Made by a program: the position numbers and the translations under genes
NCBI RefSeq assembly: GCF_000744825.1
Contig: NZ_JQMR01000001.1
Coordinates: forward strand, 1 to 64,000
Origin: Carnobacterium mobile DSM 4848
GTDB taxonomy: Bacteria; Bacillota; Bacilli; Lactobacillales; Carnobacteriaceae
DNA: 64,000 nucleotides
Direction: 5' to 3'
Notes under the pieces: model-generated
Database searches by the model: none
Told to the model about the DNA's origin: nothing
Seen by the model: the letters and a program-made list of their open reading frames with translations, nothing else
In this document: piece by piece, positions 17,155 through 25,597 of the stretch
Numbering within the stretch: the first letter of the stretch is position 1
Layout: each line of letters opens with the position of its first letter

Positions 17155-18882
17155 ATGGATTGGGAAAAAAAATATACAGAATGGGTTCAATTTGAACAGT
17201 TGTCGGAAAACTTAAAACAAGAATTAGATACTCTCAATGATAAAAAAGAATTAGAAGAACGCTTTTATCGTTATCTTGAATTTGGAACAGGAGGTATGAG
17301 AGGGGAACTAGGCGTCGGGACAAACAGGATAAACATTTATACTGTGCGAAGAGTAACACTTGGTTTAGCTGAATATTTATTGAAAACAGACAAAGATGCT
17401 GCTTCTAAAGGTGTGGTCATTTCATATGATAGTCGCCACTTTTCAAAGGAGTTTGCTGAGGAGACGGCATTTGTTTTAGCAGATAAAGGAATAAAAGTGT
17501 TTTTATCGGATGAGCTAAGGCCTACGCCTTTATTATCTTTCTTAGTGAGAGAATTTGGGGCAGCTGCGGGAGTAATGATAACGGCCAGCCACAATCCTTC
17601 TAGTTATAATGGGTATAAAATTTATGGAGAAGACGGCGGGCAAATTACACAGGATACTGCTAATCATATCAGTAAGTTATTAAACGAGATAGAGAATGAA
17701 CTCTTTATTACAGGTGGAGAATTGGAAAGCTTTATCAAATCTGAAAAAGTCGTTATTTTTAGCAAAGAAGTTGATCAATTATACCTTGCACAAGTAACGA
17801 AGGTTCTAAAGAAACCTCAGATCATTGAGAAGAGTGCTATGGATTTCAAAATTGTTTATTCACCATTACATGGAACAGGTTTAAAGTTAGTAGAAAGTGC
17901 TTTAAGGGAGAATGGTTTTAAAAACCTAAAAATTGTTAAAGAACAAGCAATCCCAGATGGGAATTTCCCGACTGTTTACTCTCCAAACCCAGAAGAAGAA
18001 AGCTCTTTTCTCTTGGCCATGGAATTAGGAATAAAAGAAAAGGCTAATATGTTAATGGCCACTGATCCAGATGCAGATCGTCTTGGTGTAGCTGTTTTAA
18101 ATGAACAAGGAAAGTATCAAATATTGAACGGAAATCAATTAGGTGTTCTATTATTAAATTACCTTTTATTGCATAGCGATGATGAACTGCTAAAAAATGC
18201 AGCAATTATCAAGACTATAGTAACATCAGATTTAGGTACTCTCATAGCTAAAAAATATGGAGTTAAAGTATTTAACACTTTAACTGGGTTTAAATATATT
18301 GGAGAAAAAATTACTGAGTTTGAAAAGCAAGAAAGTTTTCAGTTTCTATTTGGGTATGAAGAAAGTTTTGGCTACTTGATTCGTCCTTTTGTACGCGATA
18401 AAGATGCTGTTCAAGCAGCACTTCTAACCGCAGAAGTTGGAGTTTACTATAATGAACAAGGAAAGACCCTGTTAGAGGCTCTTGATGAAATTTATAAAGA
18501 ATATGGTTATTATTTAGAGGCCTTAGAGACAATGGTTTTTAAAGGCGCAAAAGCAGAAGCGGAAATGCTAAAAAGTATAGAAAAATGGAGAGAGACACCT
18601 CCACAATTTATTAATGGAATAAACGTCGTACAAATTGATGACTATTTAACACAAGAATCAAGAGACTTAGTAAAGAAAGAAGAAGTTGGCATCAAGTTAC
18701 CTAAGTCTAATGTTTTGAAGTTTTATTTAGCAGATGGTTCATGGATATGTATACGACCTTCAGGTACAGAACAAAAATGCAAATTATATTTTTCAGTACA
18801 CGAAGATAATGAAAGTGAAGCACAGGAGAAACTCAACAGTCTCAAAACTGCCACGATGAAAATATTCAAAGATTTTAACTAA
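17155..18882 (+). CDS. Alpha-phosphohexomutase (phosphogluco/phosphomannomutase)
   Basis: A 575-residue four-domain mutase of PgcA type. Phosphoserine loop TASHNP has Ser145, the Mg2+ loop DPDADR is at 304-309, the sugar-binding GYEESFG is at 400-406, and the phosphate-binding RPSGTE is at 534-539. All catalytic elements are intact. Its ATG directly follows the stop of the GH130 gene. In this operon it would convert mannose 1-phosphate (or glucose 1-phosphate) into the 6-phosphate for glycolysis. Confidence 0.94.
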   Translation: MDWEKKYTEWVQFEQLSENLKQELDTLNDKKELEERFYRYLEFGTGGMRGELGVGTNRINIYTVRRVTLGLAEYLLKTDKDAASKGVVISYDSRHFSKEFAEETAFVLADKGIKVFLSDELRPTPLLSFLVREFGAAAGVMITASHNPSSYNGYKIYGEDGGQITQDTANHISKLLNEIENELFITGGELESFIKSEKVVIFSKEVDQLYLAQVTKVLKKPQIIEKSAMDFKIVYSPLHGTGLKLVESALRENGFKNLKIVKEQAIPDGNFPTVYSPNPEEESSFLLAMELGIKEKANMLMATDPDADRLGVAVLNEQGKYQILNGNQLGVLLLNYLLLHSDDELLKNAAIIKTIVTSDLGTLIAKKYGVKVFNTLTGFKYIGEKITEFEKQESFQFLFGYEESFGYLIRPFVRDKDAVQAALLTAEVGVYYNEQGKTLLEALDEIYKEYGYYLEALETMVFKGAKAEAEMLKSIEKWRETPPQFINGINVVQIDDYLTQESRDLVKKEEVGIKLPKSNVLKFYLADGSWICIRPSGTEQKCKLYFSVHEDNESEAQEKLNSLKTATMKIFKDFN

Positions 18883-18897
18883 TCAATTATATAAAGC

Positions 18898-18943
18898 ATA
18901 AAACACTCCTCAAACAGCGTCAGTTGTTTGAGGAGTGTTTTAT
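18898..18943. terminator. Bidirectional terminator between mutase and pepS
   Basis: A 19-bp perfect stem (18898-18916 with 18925-18943, core ACACTCCTCAAACA) and an 8-nt loop lie between two convergent genes. Confidence 0.95.
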
Positions 18944-18958
18944 AGTATCTTTAGCACA

Positions 18959-20197
18959 TTACGCCCAGTCGCCGTTACGGAAGATTGGAACGGTACTGCC
19001 GTCTGCTCGAACTCCATCAACATCCATGTCTTTTGAACCGATCATAAAGTCTACGTGGACGGTAGAACGGTTTAAGCCAGCTGCTTTTAATTCTTCTTCG
19101 GACATTTCTGTTCCGCCGATCAAACTAAAGGCATAAGCTGAACCTAGAGCTAAATGGTTTGAAGCATTTTCGTCAAATAACGTATTGTAGAACGTAATAC
19201 CCGATTGTGAAATAGGAGAAGGGTCCGGTACTAAAGCCACTTCACCTAAGCGAGCTGCTCCTTCATCTGTTGCAATCAAGCGTTTCAAGACATCTTCGCC
19301 TTCTGCAGCAGTCACGTTTACTACTTTGCCATCTTTAAAAGTAAATTCCATATCTAAAATAGTGGTTCCAGCGTAGCTCAAAGGTTTAGTACTTCTAACC
19401 ACACCGTCAACACGATTGGCATCAGGAGCTGTAAAGACTTCTTCTGTCGGCATATTGGCCATGAAACGTTCTCCGCGAACATTATCACTACCGGCGCCTT
19501 CCCAACGGTGGTTAGCTGGTAATCCAACTGTCAAGTCTGTGCCAGGGGCTGTATAGTGTAAAGCAGAAAATTGTTCTTTGTTTAATTCGTCTGCTTTTTC
19601 ATTTAACGTCACATCTTTTTGTTCCCATGTAGCAATTGGATCAGCGTCGTACATATGAACTGCCTTAAAGATGGCATCCCATAATGCATCCACTTGTTCT
19701 TCTTCCGTTGCTAAATCAGGGAAGACTTTAGCTGCCCATTTTGCACCAGCAGCAGCGGCAACAACCCAGCTGACTTTGTTTGCTTGTGTAGCTTTCCGTT
19801 GTTCGCTTAAAGCTTTTCCAACAGCTGCTTGATAAGCAGCAACTTTTTCGCCATCTACACCCGCTAAAGCATCTGGATCAGAAGAACGCAAACTGATTCG
19901 GCTTGCGCCTTTAGCGATCATATCTAACGATTCGTCTATTTTGTATTGCGGAATATCAGTCAAAACGTCTTGTGGAGTCCCGATAAACTGTTCGCGGTTT
20001 ACGATATCATCAGACCATTTTACAATAACTTCTTTAGCTCCTAATTCATACGCTTTCTTTGTAATCAAGCGGGCAAGCGGTGCTTGATCAACATCTGTTT
20101 GAAGAATCACTGTGTGTCCTTTTTGAACGTTGATGCCTGTCTTAACGATGGCATAAGCATATTTGTTTAAAAGCTCATCAAAATTTGGTAATACCAT
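18959..20197 (-). CDS. pepS: PepS/AmpS-type M29 aminopeptidase
   Basis: A 412-residue cytoplasmic metallo-aminopeptidase of family M29. The N-terminal half has the LxxYAxxxVKTGxNVQKG pattern of this family. The metal-site region includes GLPANHRWEGAG, FMANMPTEEVFTAP and SGITFYNTLFDENASNHLALG. Length is normal. GGAGGAAA precedes the ATG. It releases N-terminal residues during peptide use and is common in lactic acid bacteria. It is convergent with the mannoside operon and apparently monocistronic. Confidence 0.94.
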   Translation of the reverse strand: MVLPNFDELLNKYAYAIVKTGINVQKGHTVILQTDVDQAPLARLITKKAYELGAKEVIVKWSDDIVNREQFIGTPQDVLTDIPQYKIDESLDMIAKGASRISLRSSDPDALAGVDGEKVAAYQAAVGKALSEQRKATQANKVSWVVAAAAGAKWAAKVFPDLATEEEQVDALWDAIFKAVHMYDADPIATWEQKDVTLNEKADELNKEQFSALHYTAPGTDLTVGLPANHRWEGAGSDNVRGERFMANMPTEEVFTAPDANRVDGVVRSTKPLSYAGTTILDMEFTFKDGKVVNVTAAEGEDVLKRLIATDEGAARLGEVALVPDPSPISQSGITFYNTLFDENASNHLALGSAYAFSLIGGTEMSEEELKAAGLNRSTVHVDFMIGSKDMDVDGVRADGSTVPIFRNGDWA

Positions 20198-20675
20198 AGT
20201 ATCATTTCCTCCAATACTCTATTTTTTACTTGCTGAAACACAAGTTAACCTAATAATCATAGCACAAGAAGAGAGCGGAAACAATTTGTTGAATTGAAAA
20301 GTTCTTAAGAACTTTCTCCTTAAAAATAAAAAGCCAAAAACTCCATTTAGTTTGTTGGTAAAATAAGAGTCCATTTGGCAAAAGGTGAATCGCTTTTTTT
20401 TTTATGACATTAGTGATAAAATACGTATAGGATTAAATGTCTAAAAAAATCCACTAAGTAACTAAACTTGTTCAACTCACCACTCACACGATTAGAGAAA
20501 ATACTAGGATAACCAGACAGGCAACTGAATAATTCACAGTAGATCAACTTACTTTTCCAGCAAGAGACAATGTTCTATGGAAAGATAAGTTTGTTTTTAT
20601 TAGTTTAAGTATAAGCAGATGCTGATGGAACTAATCAGAACGATAACCAAATAGAAATAAAAAGAGGTGAGCCAA
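20198..20675. other. Intergenic region between pepS and the tetR-type gene
   Basis: A 478-bp divergent intergenic region. Apart from the palindrome at 20298-20315 and a loose GCCAAA/TTTGGC dyad (about 20333 to 20397) followed by a T run, I see no gene or RNA. It should contain promoters for both flanking genes, but I cannot assign clear boxes. Confidence 0.5.
20298..20315. promoter_or_regulatory. 18-bp perfect palindrome upstream of pepS
   Basis: AAAGTTCTTAAGAACTTT reads the same on both strands, about 100 bp upstream of the pepS start. It may be an operator; no known regulator is matched. Confidence 0.4.
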
Positions 20676-21218
20676 ATGGCTAGAAAGAAAACAATATTAA
20701 AATCTCATATTCTTGATACCGCATATGAGGTTGTAAAAACAGAAGGATTTGAGGGATTTACAGCCCGGAATATCGCAAAAACAATGAATTGTTCGACGCA
20801 GCCCATTTACTTGGAATTTAAAAATATGGACGATTTAAAAAATGAGTTATTTGCAAAAGTTAAAGATTATTTAGTAGAAACGGTGTTTCAAAAGAAACGA
20901 ACAGATGATGCGGTATTAAATACCTGCCTCAATTACATTCATTTTGCAAAAGAGGAACCGGTCTTCTTCCGGGCGTTGTTTTTAGGAGATGAATTAGGAG
21001 CCGATCGGATGTACGCTCTTCCTTTTGAAGCCATGTTGGCTGCTTTTGAGCAAGAAGCTAAAACAAAAGAATTAACCAAAGCAGAAAAGAAACAAGCATT
21101 TGAAAAAATATGGATCGTGGTCTATGGAACAGCCGCTCTTGTAGCCCAAGGGTTGATAAAATTTGATGAAAAAGCTGTTACGGCCAATGTAAAAGAAACA
21201 ATTGCCAAAGTTAGTTAA
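20676..21218 (+). CDS. TetR-family transcriptional regulator
   Basis: A 180-residue regulator from ATG 20676. GAGGTG lies 6 bases upstream and overlaps an in-frame GTG at 20667, which is therefore less likely. The N-terminal helix-turn-helix is clear (FTARNIAKTMNCSTQPIYLEF, about residues 29-49). The C-terminal two thirds are helical and would bind an unknown ligand. No target is evident; it may control itself or an unlinked gene. Confidence 0.9.
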   Translation: MARKKTILKSHILDTAYEVVKTEGFEGFTARNIAKTMNCSTQPIYLEFKNMDDLKNELFAKVKDYLVETVFQKKRTDDAVLNTCLNYIHFAKEEPVFFRALFLGDELGADRMYALPFEAMLAAFEQEAKTKELTKAEKKQAFEKIWIVVYGTAALVAQGLIKFDEKAVTANVKETIAKVS

Positions 21219-21229
21219 CAGAATAAAAC

Positions 21230-21264
21230 AAAGAACCGGTCTGACATAATCAGGTCGGTTCTTT
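21230..21264. terminator. Bidirectional terminator between tetR-type and flavodoxin genes
   Basis: AAAGAACCG (21230-21238) pairs with CGGTTCTTT (21256-21264) and CTGA with TCAG inside, with a GT/GT mismatch. The flanking genes are convergent. Confidence 0.88.
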
Positions 21265-21291
21265 ACTTAGTACAAGATAGGAATGTCTCAT

Positions 21292-21744
21292 TTATAGTGA
21301 TGCGGCTTTTTCCACTAAAGATTTTGCAAAAGCTTGCAAGTGTTCAATGTCTTCTTCACCAGGATCTAGATCGACTTTGACACTTTCAGCGCCTTCAACA
21401 GCGCCAACTTTTTTAAATTGCTCGGTAAAGTCATCGACAGATTGACAGAATTTGTCATAAAATGTATCGCCTGAACCATAAGTACCGAATACTTTTCCGG
21501 TCAAATCAATCTCAGCCAACTCTTCATAAAAATCAACGATTTCATCTGGCAAATTGGCATCATTGCCATACGTGTAAGTTCCTACGAGACAAATATCGAC
21601 ATCTAAAAAGTCTTCCGGATCTGCTTGCATACAGTCAACAGTCTCCACTTCTACATCTAAACTCTCTAACGCTTCTTCAACGATATTGGTACATTCTTCA
21701 GTATTGCCAGTTAAACTTGCGAACACGATCATAGCAGTAGTCAC
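21292..21744 (-). CDS. Flavodoxin
   Basis: A 150-residue short-chain flavodoxin carrying FMN for low-potential electron transfer. The phosphate loop SLTGNTE is at residues 10-16, the acidic flavin-contact region GTYTYGNDANLP is near 55, and GTYGSGDTFYDKFC lies near 90. The protein is strongly acidic, as usual. The predicted start is GTG at 21744, supported by AAAGGAT upstream; an in-frame ATG four codons later has no site. It appears monocistronic. Confidence 0.94.
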   Translation of the reverse strand: MTTAMIVFASLTGNTEECTNIVEEALESLDVEVETVDCMQADPEDFLDVDICLVGTYTYGNDANLPDEIVDFYEELAEIDLTGKVFGTYGSGDTFYDKFCQSVDDFTEQFKKVGAVEGAESVKVDLDPGEEDIEHLQAFAKSLVEKAASL

Positions 21745-21891
21745 TGATCTTCATCCTTTCTTTCTTAAAAACGGGCTTCTTCTTAGCAAAGTATACCAAA
21801 GATTACAGACTTTTCGCAACGCCAATCAAGCTGGAAAAGAGGCGTAAAAAGGGCTTCAAAAAAGCAGACAGTAACAAAAAATGAAGAATGG

Positions 21892-21920
21892 TTCACTTTT
21901 TAAACTTTTAAGCCTATAAT
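21892..21920 (+). promoter_or_regulatory. Promoter of the methionine aminopeptidase gene
   Basis: TTCACT (21892-21897) and TATAAT (21915-21920) are 17 bp apart, about 45 bases before the start codon. Confidence 0.75.
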
Positions 21921-21963
21921 AGAAAGAGTTACTGTGCAAAATGAATAGAAAAGAGGAATGAAA

Positions 21964-22716
21964 TTGATTACACTAAAATCAACACGTGAAATTGATGCAA
22001 TGGCTGAATCAGGTGCTTTATTAGCCAGCATCCATGAAGCTTTACGCGACTTTATTAAACCAGGTGTAACTGGATCAGAAATCAACACATTTTTCCAAGA
22101 CCGCATTGAAGCAGGCGGCGGAATTGCTGAGCAAATTGGTTTTGAAGGGTATGAATATGCAACTTGTATTAGCGTCAATGATGAAATTTGTCATGGATTT
22201 CCACTAGACAAACCGTTAAAAGACGGCGATCTCATTAAAGTAGATACCGTTGTGAACTTACGCGGCGCCATGAGTGATTCTTGTTGGAGCTACGTGGTCG
22301 GCGAATCCACACCAGAAATAGACAAATTGATGGAAGTAACAAAACATGCACTTTACAAAGGAATTGAACAAGCACAAGTCGGAAACCGTATTGGGGATAT
22401 CGGCCATGCTATTCAAACCTATGTTGAAGGAGAAGGTTTTTCAGTCGTGCGGGAATTTGTCGGTCACGGCATTGGACCGACGATGCATGAAGCCCCTTCT
22501 GTTCCGCATTATGGCGAAGCAGGCAAAGGTTTGCGTCTAAAAGAAGGAATGGTCATTACAATCGAGCCCATGGTCAATACTGGAACATGGAAATCAAAAA
22601 TGGACGACAATGGCTGGACTGCTCGTACAAAAGATGGCGGATTGAGCTGCCAGTACGAACACACTTTAGCTATTACTAAAGAAGGCCCAAGAATCCTAAC
22701 CCAACAAAAAGATTAA
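21964..22716 (+). CDS. map: Type I methionine aminopeptidase
   Basis: A 250-residue enzyme that removes the initiator methionine from nascent proteins. TTG at 21964 is preferred over ATG 21958 because AAGAGG would touch the ATG, and the family start is MITLKS-REI. Metal ligands are visible in VDTVVNLRGAMSDS (two Asp), GHGIGPTMHEAP (His), TIEPMV (Glu) and QYEHTLAI (Glu). No zinc-finger extension is present, so it is type Ia. It has its own promoter and terminator. Confidence 0.95.
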   Translation: MITLKSTREIDAMAESGALLASIHEALRDFIKPGVTGSEINTFFQDRIEAGGGIAEQIGFEGYEYATCISVNDEICHGFPLDKPLKDGDLIKVDTVVNLRGAMSDSCWSYVVGESTPEIDKLMEVTKHALYKGIEQAQVGNRIGDIGHAIQTYVEGEGFSVVREFVGHGIGPTMHEAPSVPHYGEAGKGLRLKEGMVITIEPMVNTGTWKSKMDDNGWTARTKDGGLSCQYEHTLAITKEGPRILTQQKD

Positions 22717-22841
22717 GGATGCGGAGTGACCCTGAGAGACACACAGCTCAACTAATAGGATGCGAAGTGCTTCCGATCATTCAGTTGAAAAAACAAAGTA
22801 TTTTGCTTACAAATCAAGCACACATTCTATAGGATAATGAT

Positions 22842-22891
22842 AAAACAGCTCCAAAAGTCAGATGAAAAATCTGTCTTTTGGAGCTGTTTTT
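22842..22891 (+). terminator. Rho-independent terminator after map
   Basis: A 16-bp stem, AAAACAGCTCCAAAAG (22842-22857) with CTTTTGGAGCTGTTTT (22875-22890), plus inner AGA/TCT, ending in T residues. Between the stop codon and this terminator, two related segments start AGGATGCGGAGTG (22716) and AGGATGCGAAGTG (22757). Confidence 0.93.
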
Positions 22892-22925
22892 GTGTATATG
22901 GCGCTCAACAGTCTTTATTCCATTA

Positions 22926-22963
22926 AATATGTGCTTTTTGGAAATGACCGAAAAGCACATATT
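22926..22963. repeat. 13-bp inverted repeat
   Basis: AATATGTGCTTTT pairs with AAAAGCACATATT across a 12-nt loop. No T tract follows on the plus strand, so its role is unclear. Confidence 0.6.
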
Positions 22964-22971
22964 AAAAAAAC

Positions 22972-23160
22972 TCTCAAAAAATTAGTTTATGAACCGTAAA
23001 TACAGAGAGTTTAACCACTTAAGGTCCTTAAAAGATCTTTATGTACCGCGAATAAAAATTTTTAACTACTTGTGGTGCCTAAAGGAGGTTTATGTACCAT
23101 AGGTCAAAAAAAATTATAGTTTATAGTCCTAAAAGAAGATTAATGGGACATAACAAAGCT
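22972..23160 (+). repeat. Degenerate array of about 51-bp hairpin repeats
   Basis: TTTATGAACC (22986), TTTATGTACC (23038), TTTATGTACC (23089) and a decayed ATTAATGGGA (23140) recur every 51-52 bp. Each unit has a small stem such as GGTCC or GGTGCC with GTACC around a CTAAA...AGGTTTA-like loop. The core G-T-N-CCTAAA-N-N-AGGTT is shared with the array at 7334-7615. No gene is seen here. Confidence 0.7.
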
Positions 23161-23218
23161 TTCGTTCAATCTTCGTATGGTACTCAACCGGTTTTTATCC
23201 AGTTTAATCCCATCGGAC

Positions 23219-23248
23219 CTTTTCGGACGCAGCCGAAAAGCACTTTTT
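23219..23248 (+). terminator. Terminator-like hairpin
   Basis: CTTTTCGG (23219-23226) pairs with CCGAAAAG (23233-23240) around a 6-nt loop, followed by CACTTTTT. Confidence 0.55.
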
Positions 23249-23294
23249 AAATATCTTGATCTATAAGCACTTGATTCATACTATTTGAAAAATT

Positions 23295-23337
23295 CGAAAA
23301 CAACTAGCAAAAGTACAGTTGTTTTCGGATTTTTTTG
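23295..23337 (+). terminator. Terminator upstream of the acyltransferase gene
   Basis: An 11-bp stem, CGAAAACAACT (23295-23305) with AGTTGTTTTCG (23317-23327), is followed by GATTTTTTT. It isolates the acyltransferase gene from upstream transcription. Confidence 0.8.
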
Positions 23338-23389
23338 TTGTTTGGTATACTGAATGAGAAAAGAAGATGAGCTGGAGGGGGAGAATAAA

Positions 23390-24433
23390 ATGAAAAACAG
23401 AGTTTTATATGCAGATGTCCTCCGAGTAGCAGCTATCTTTTTAGTCATTGTGATCCATACTGTATCTCTTGATTTTGGTTCATATCCGGTTGCTTCTTAT
23501 CAATGGCAGACGTTGAACATCTATAACGGTTTCTCTCGTATTAGTGTGCCGTTATTTTTTATGGTCAGCGGCATCTTCTTTTTAGACCCTCAAAAAGAAG
23601 TCCCTATCAAAAAACTGTACCAAAAAAATATTTTTCGTATCGTACTCGCTTTTATTTTTTGGTCCGCGTTGTATGCGCTTATTTTTACAATATATGAATA
23701 CCGTACAGTCAATGGCCATGTAGTAAAACTGATGTATCAAGCATTTATTGAAGGTCATTTCCATTTGTGGTTTTTATTCCGTTTAATTGAAGTCTATGTA
23801 ATGATCCCGTTTTTAAGAAAAATTGCTGAAGACAAGCGATTAATAGAATATTTTTTGTTTTTCTGTTTTGTTGTTGGTTTCCTCAACCCGACTTATCATG
23901 CATTCCCGCTTAAATCAACCACCACGATTGTTGAAAGAGGCCTTAATTTAGACATTACATTTGGTTACCTCGGTTATTTTTTTGCTGGCTATTATTTATC
24001 GCGTTATTCCTTGTCAAAAATCGCAAAACTATTTATTTACAGTTTAGGCATAGCTGGAGTAGTTGGCACGATTTTCGTAGCGAATGTTCACTCGTTGAAG
24101 ACGGGGAAACCCTACAGTCTTTCATATGAATACCTAACACCTAACGTCTTTTTTACGAGTACAGCGGCTTTTTTATTCGTTAAAGAAAGTTTGCAACAGC
24201 ATGAATTATCTGAAAAGACAAGCAAATGGATAATTGAACTTTCTCGTTATTCATTTGGAATTTATTTAGTTCATGTACTGATTCGTTTTATTTTTACAAA
24301 ATTTGGACTAACAACTTTCATCTTCACACCGATCCTGTCTATTCCGCTACTAGCCGTTTTGTTGTTCTTAGTCAGTTATCTCTGTGTTAAGCTGTTATCA
24401 AAGATTCCTTTTCTAAAACGATTTATTTTATAA
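23390..24433 (+). CDS. Membrane acyltransferase (acyltransferase 3 family)
   Basis: A 347-residue integral membrane protein with about ten hydrophobic segments. The first one carries the family signature (RVAAIFLVIVIHTVS), whose Arg and His are expected in the active site. Such proteins transfer acetyl or similar groups to surface polysaccharides or wall polymers. The start at ATG 23390 follows GGAGGGGGAG; an in-frame ATG at 23354 is upstream of that site. It lies 2 kb before the polysaccharide region, so it may modify one of those polymers. Confidence 0.85.
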   Translation: MKNRVLYADVLRVAAIFLVIVIHTVSLDFGSYPVASYQWQTLNIYNGFSRISVPLFFMVSGIFFLDPQKEVPIKKLYQKNIFRIVLAFIFWSALYALIFTIYEYRTVNGHVVKLMYQAFIEGHFHLWFLFRLIEVYVMIPFLRKIAEDKRLIEYFLFFCFVVGFLNPTYHAFPLKSTTTIVERGLNLDITFGYLGYFFAGYYLSRYSLSKIAKLFIYSLGIAGVVGTIFVANVHSLKTGKPYSLSYEYLTPNVFFTSTAAFLFVKESLQQHELSEKTSKWIIELSRYSFGIYLVHVLIRFIFTKFGLTTFIFTPILSIPLLAVLLFLVSYLCVKLLSKIPFLKRFIL

Positions 24434-24556
24434 GCTGAATCTGATTAGGAAAAGAAAGTTTCATTGATCGAAATTTTTCCTGTCTAAGGAATTCGCTAGT
24501 TTTTTTGCGAGAGAATCAGTATAATGAAGAACAGTAATGAAAAAAGGAGTATCAAA

Positions 24557-25456
24557 ATGGCTCAATTAACGAATAAAAAGCAATCGATTAAAGTGTTTAG
24601 TCAAATTTTAAAAGTAAAATACAAAGAAGCTGAAGTAAGCAATTCAGGAGCCGTAATTGCTTATTATTTTTTATTGTCCTTATTTCCTTTATTGATCGTG
24701 ATTGGGAACTTATTGCCATTATTAAATTTATCTCCTGAATTTTTTTATCCTTACTTGGAAAATGCTATACCCAGTTACTTAGTAGAAAGTTTAAAACCGA
24801 TCATGAATCAGATTTTAACCTCAGGCAACGGAGGAGTATTGTCAATTGCAGCTATCGGAACATTATGGTCAGCAAGCCGGGGCATGAATGCTATGCAAAT
24901 GAGTATGAATAAAGCTTATGGAGTAAACCCGCGAAAAAATATCATTTTTGTTCGGTTGGCTTCTGTTACCTTCACAGTCATTTTATTGTTGGGCCTTGTG
25001 TTGTTGGTCGTTGTCTTCAGTTTTGGTCAGTTGATTTTAGAACACCTCACACCATTATTGCACTTATCTGCCGGTTTCATGGATACATTTCTTAGTATTC
25101 GGTGGCCAGTCACCATGTTTACCTTGTTTTTTGCCTTTTCTTTGTTGTATTATTTTGTGCCAAATGCCAATTTAAAATTAAAACATGTACTGCCAGGTTC
25201 TGTTTTTTCAACCATTGGCTGGATGCTGATTACTCAAGCTTTCACAATCTATGTTAGTTACTTTGCCAAAGGCACATTGAGTTATGGAGCTATCGGTACG
25301 TTGATCGTATTTATGTTGTGGCTGAACGTATTAGGTGCTTTATTGACATCAGGAGCAATTGTGAATGCTGCTATCACCGAATACAAAGACGGTGAGATTG
25401 AACAAGCCAATAGCCGGATTGGTAATTATGTCGATCGGAAGCTGAGAAGACGCTAG
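24557..25456 (+). CDS. YihY/virulence factor BrkB family membrane protein
   Basis: A 299-residue protein from ATG 24557, after AAAAGGAG. It has about six transmembrane helices. Family features are the early SGAVIAYYFLLSLFPLLIVIGN segment, the GTLWSASRGMNAM motif and the late GAIGTLIVFMLWLN helix. An upstream in-frame ATG at 24524 lacks a ribosome site. The biochemical role of this family is not settled. It is once thought RNase BN, which is now rejected. Confidence 0.9.
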   Translation: MAQLTNKKQSIKVFSQILKVKYKEAEVSNSGAVIAYYFLLSLFPLLIVIGNLLPLLNLSPEFFYPYLENAIPSYLVESLKPIMNQILTSGNGGVLSIAAIGTLWSASRGMNAMQMSMNKAYGVNPRKNIIFVRLASVTFTVILLLGLVLLVVVFSFGQLILEHLTPLLHLSAGFMDTFLSIRWPVTMFTLFFAFSLLYYFVPNANLKLKHVLPGSVFSTIGWMLITQAFTIYVSYFAKGTLSYGAIGTLIVFMLWLNVLGALLTSGAIVNAAITEYKDGEIEQANSRIGNYVDRKLRRR

Positions 25457-25483
25457 AAGAGACTTGAAAATAGTCTCTTTTTT
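25457..25483 (+). terminator. Rho-independent terminator after the YihY-type gene
   Basis: AAGAGACT pairs with AGTCTCTT (AGAGACT 25458-25464, AGTCTCT 25472-25478) around a 7-nt loop, then a T run. Confidence 0.88.
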
Positions 25484-25530
25484 GTTAGGAAAAACTTAAA
25501 CAGAATGAAGCTGAGAACACTTTATATTTA

Positions 25531-25539
25531 TGTTACAAT
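25531..25539 (+). promoter_or_regulatory. Extended -10 promoter before polysaccharide block A
   Basis: TGTTACAAT provides an extended -10 (TG-N-TACAAT) about 60 bases before the first glycosyltransferase gene. No strong -35 box is seen. Confidence 0.5.
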
Positions 25540-25597
25540 AAAAGGGCTGTTTAACTGTAAATGAATTAAAAAGTACGTGAATGAAGGGGTTAAATAA

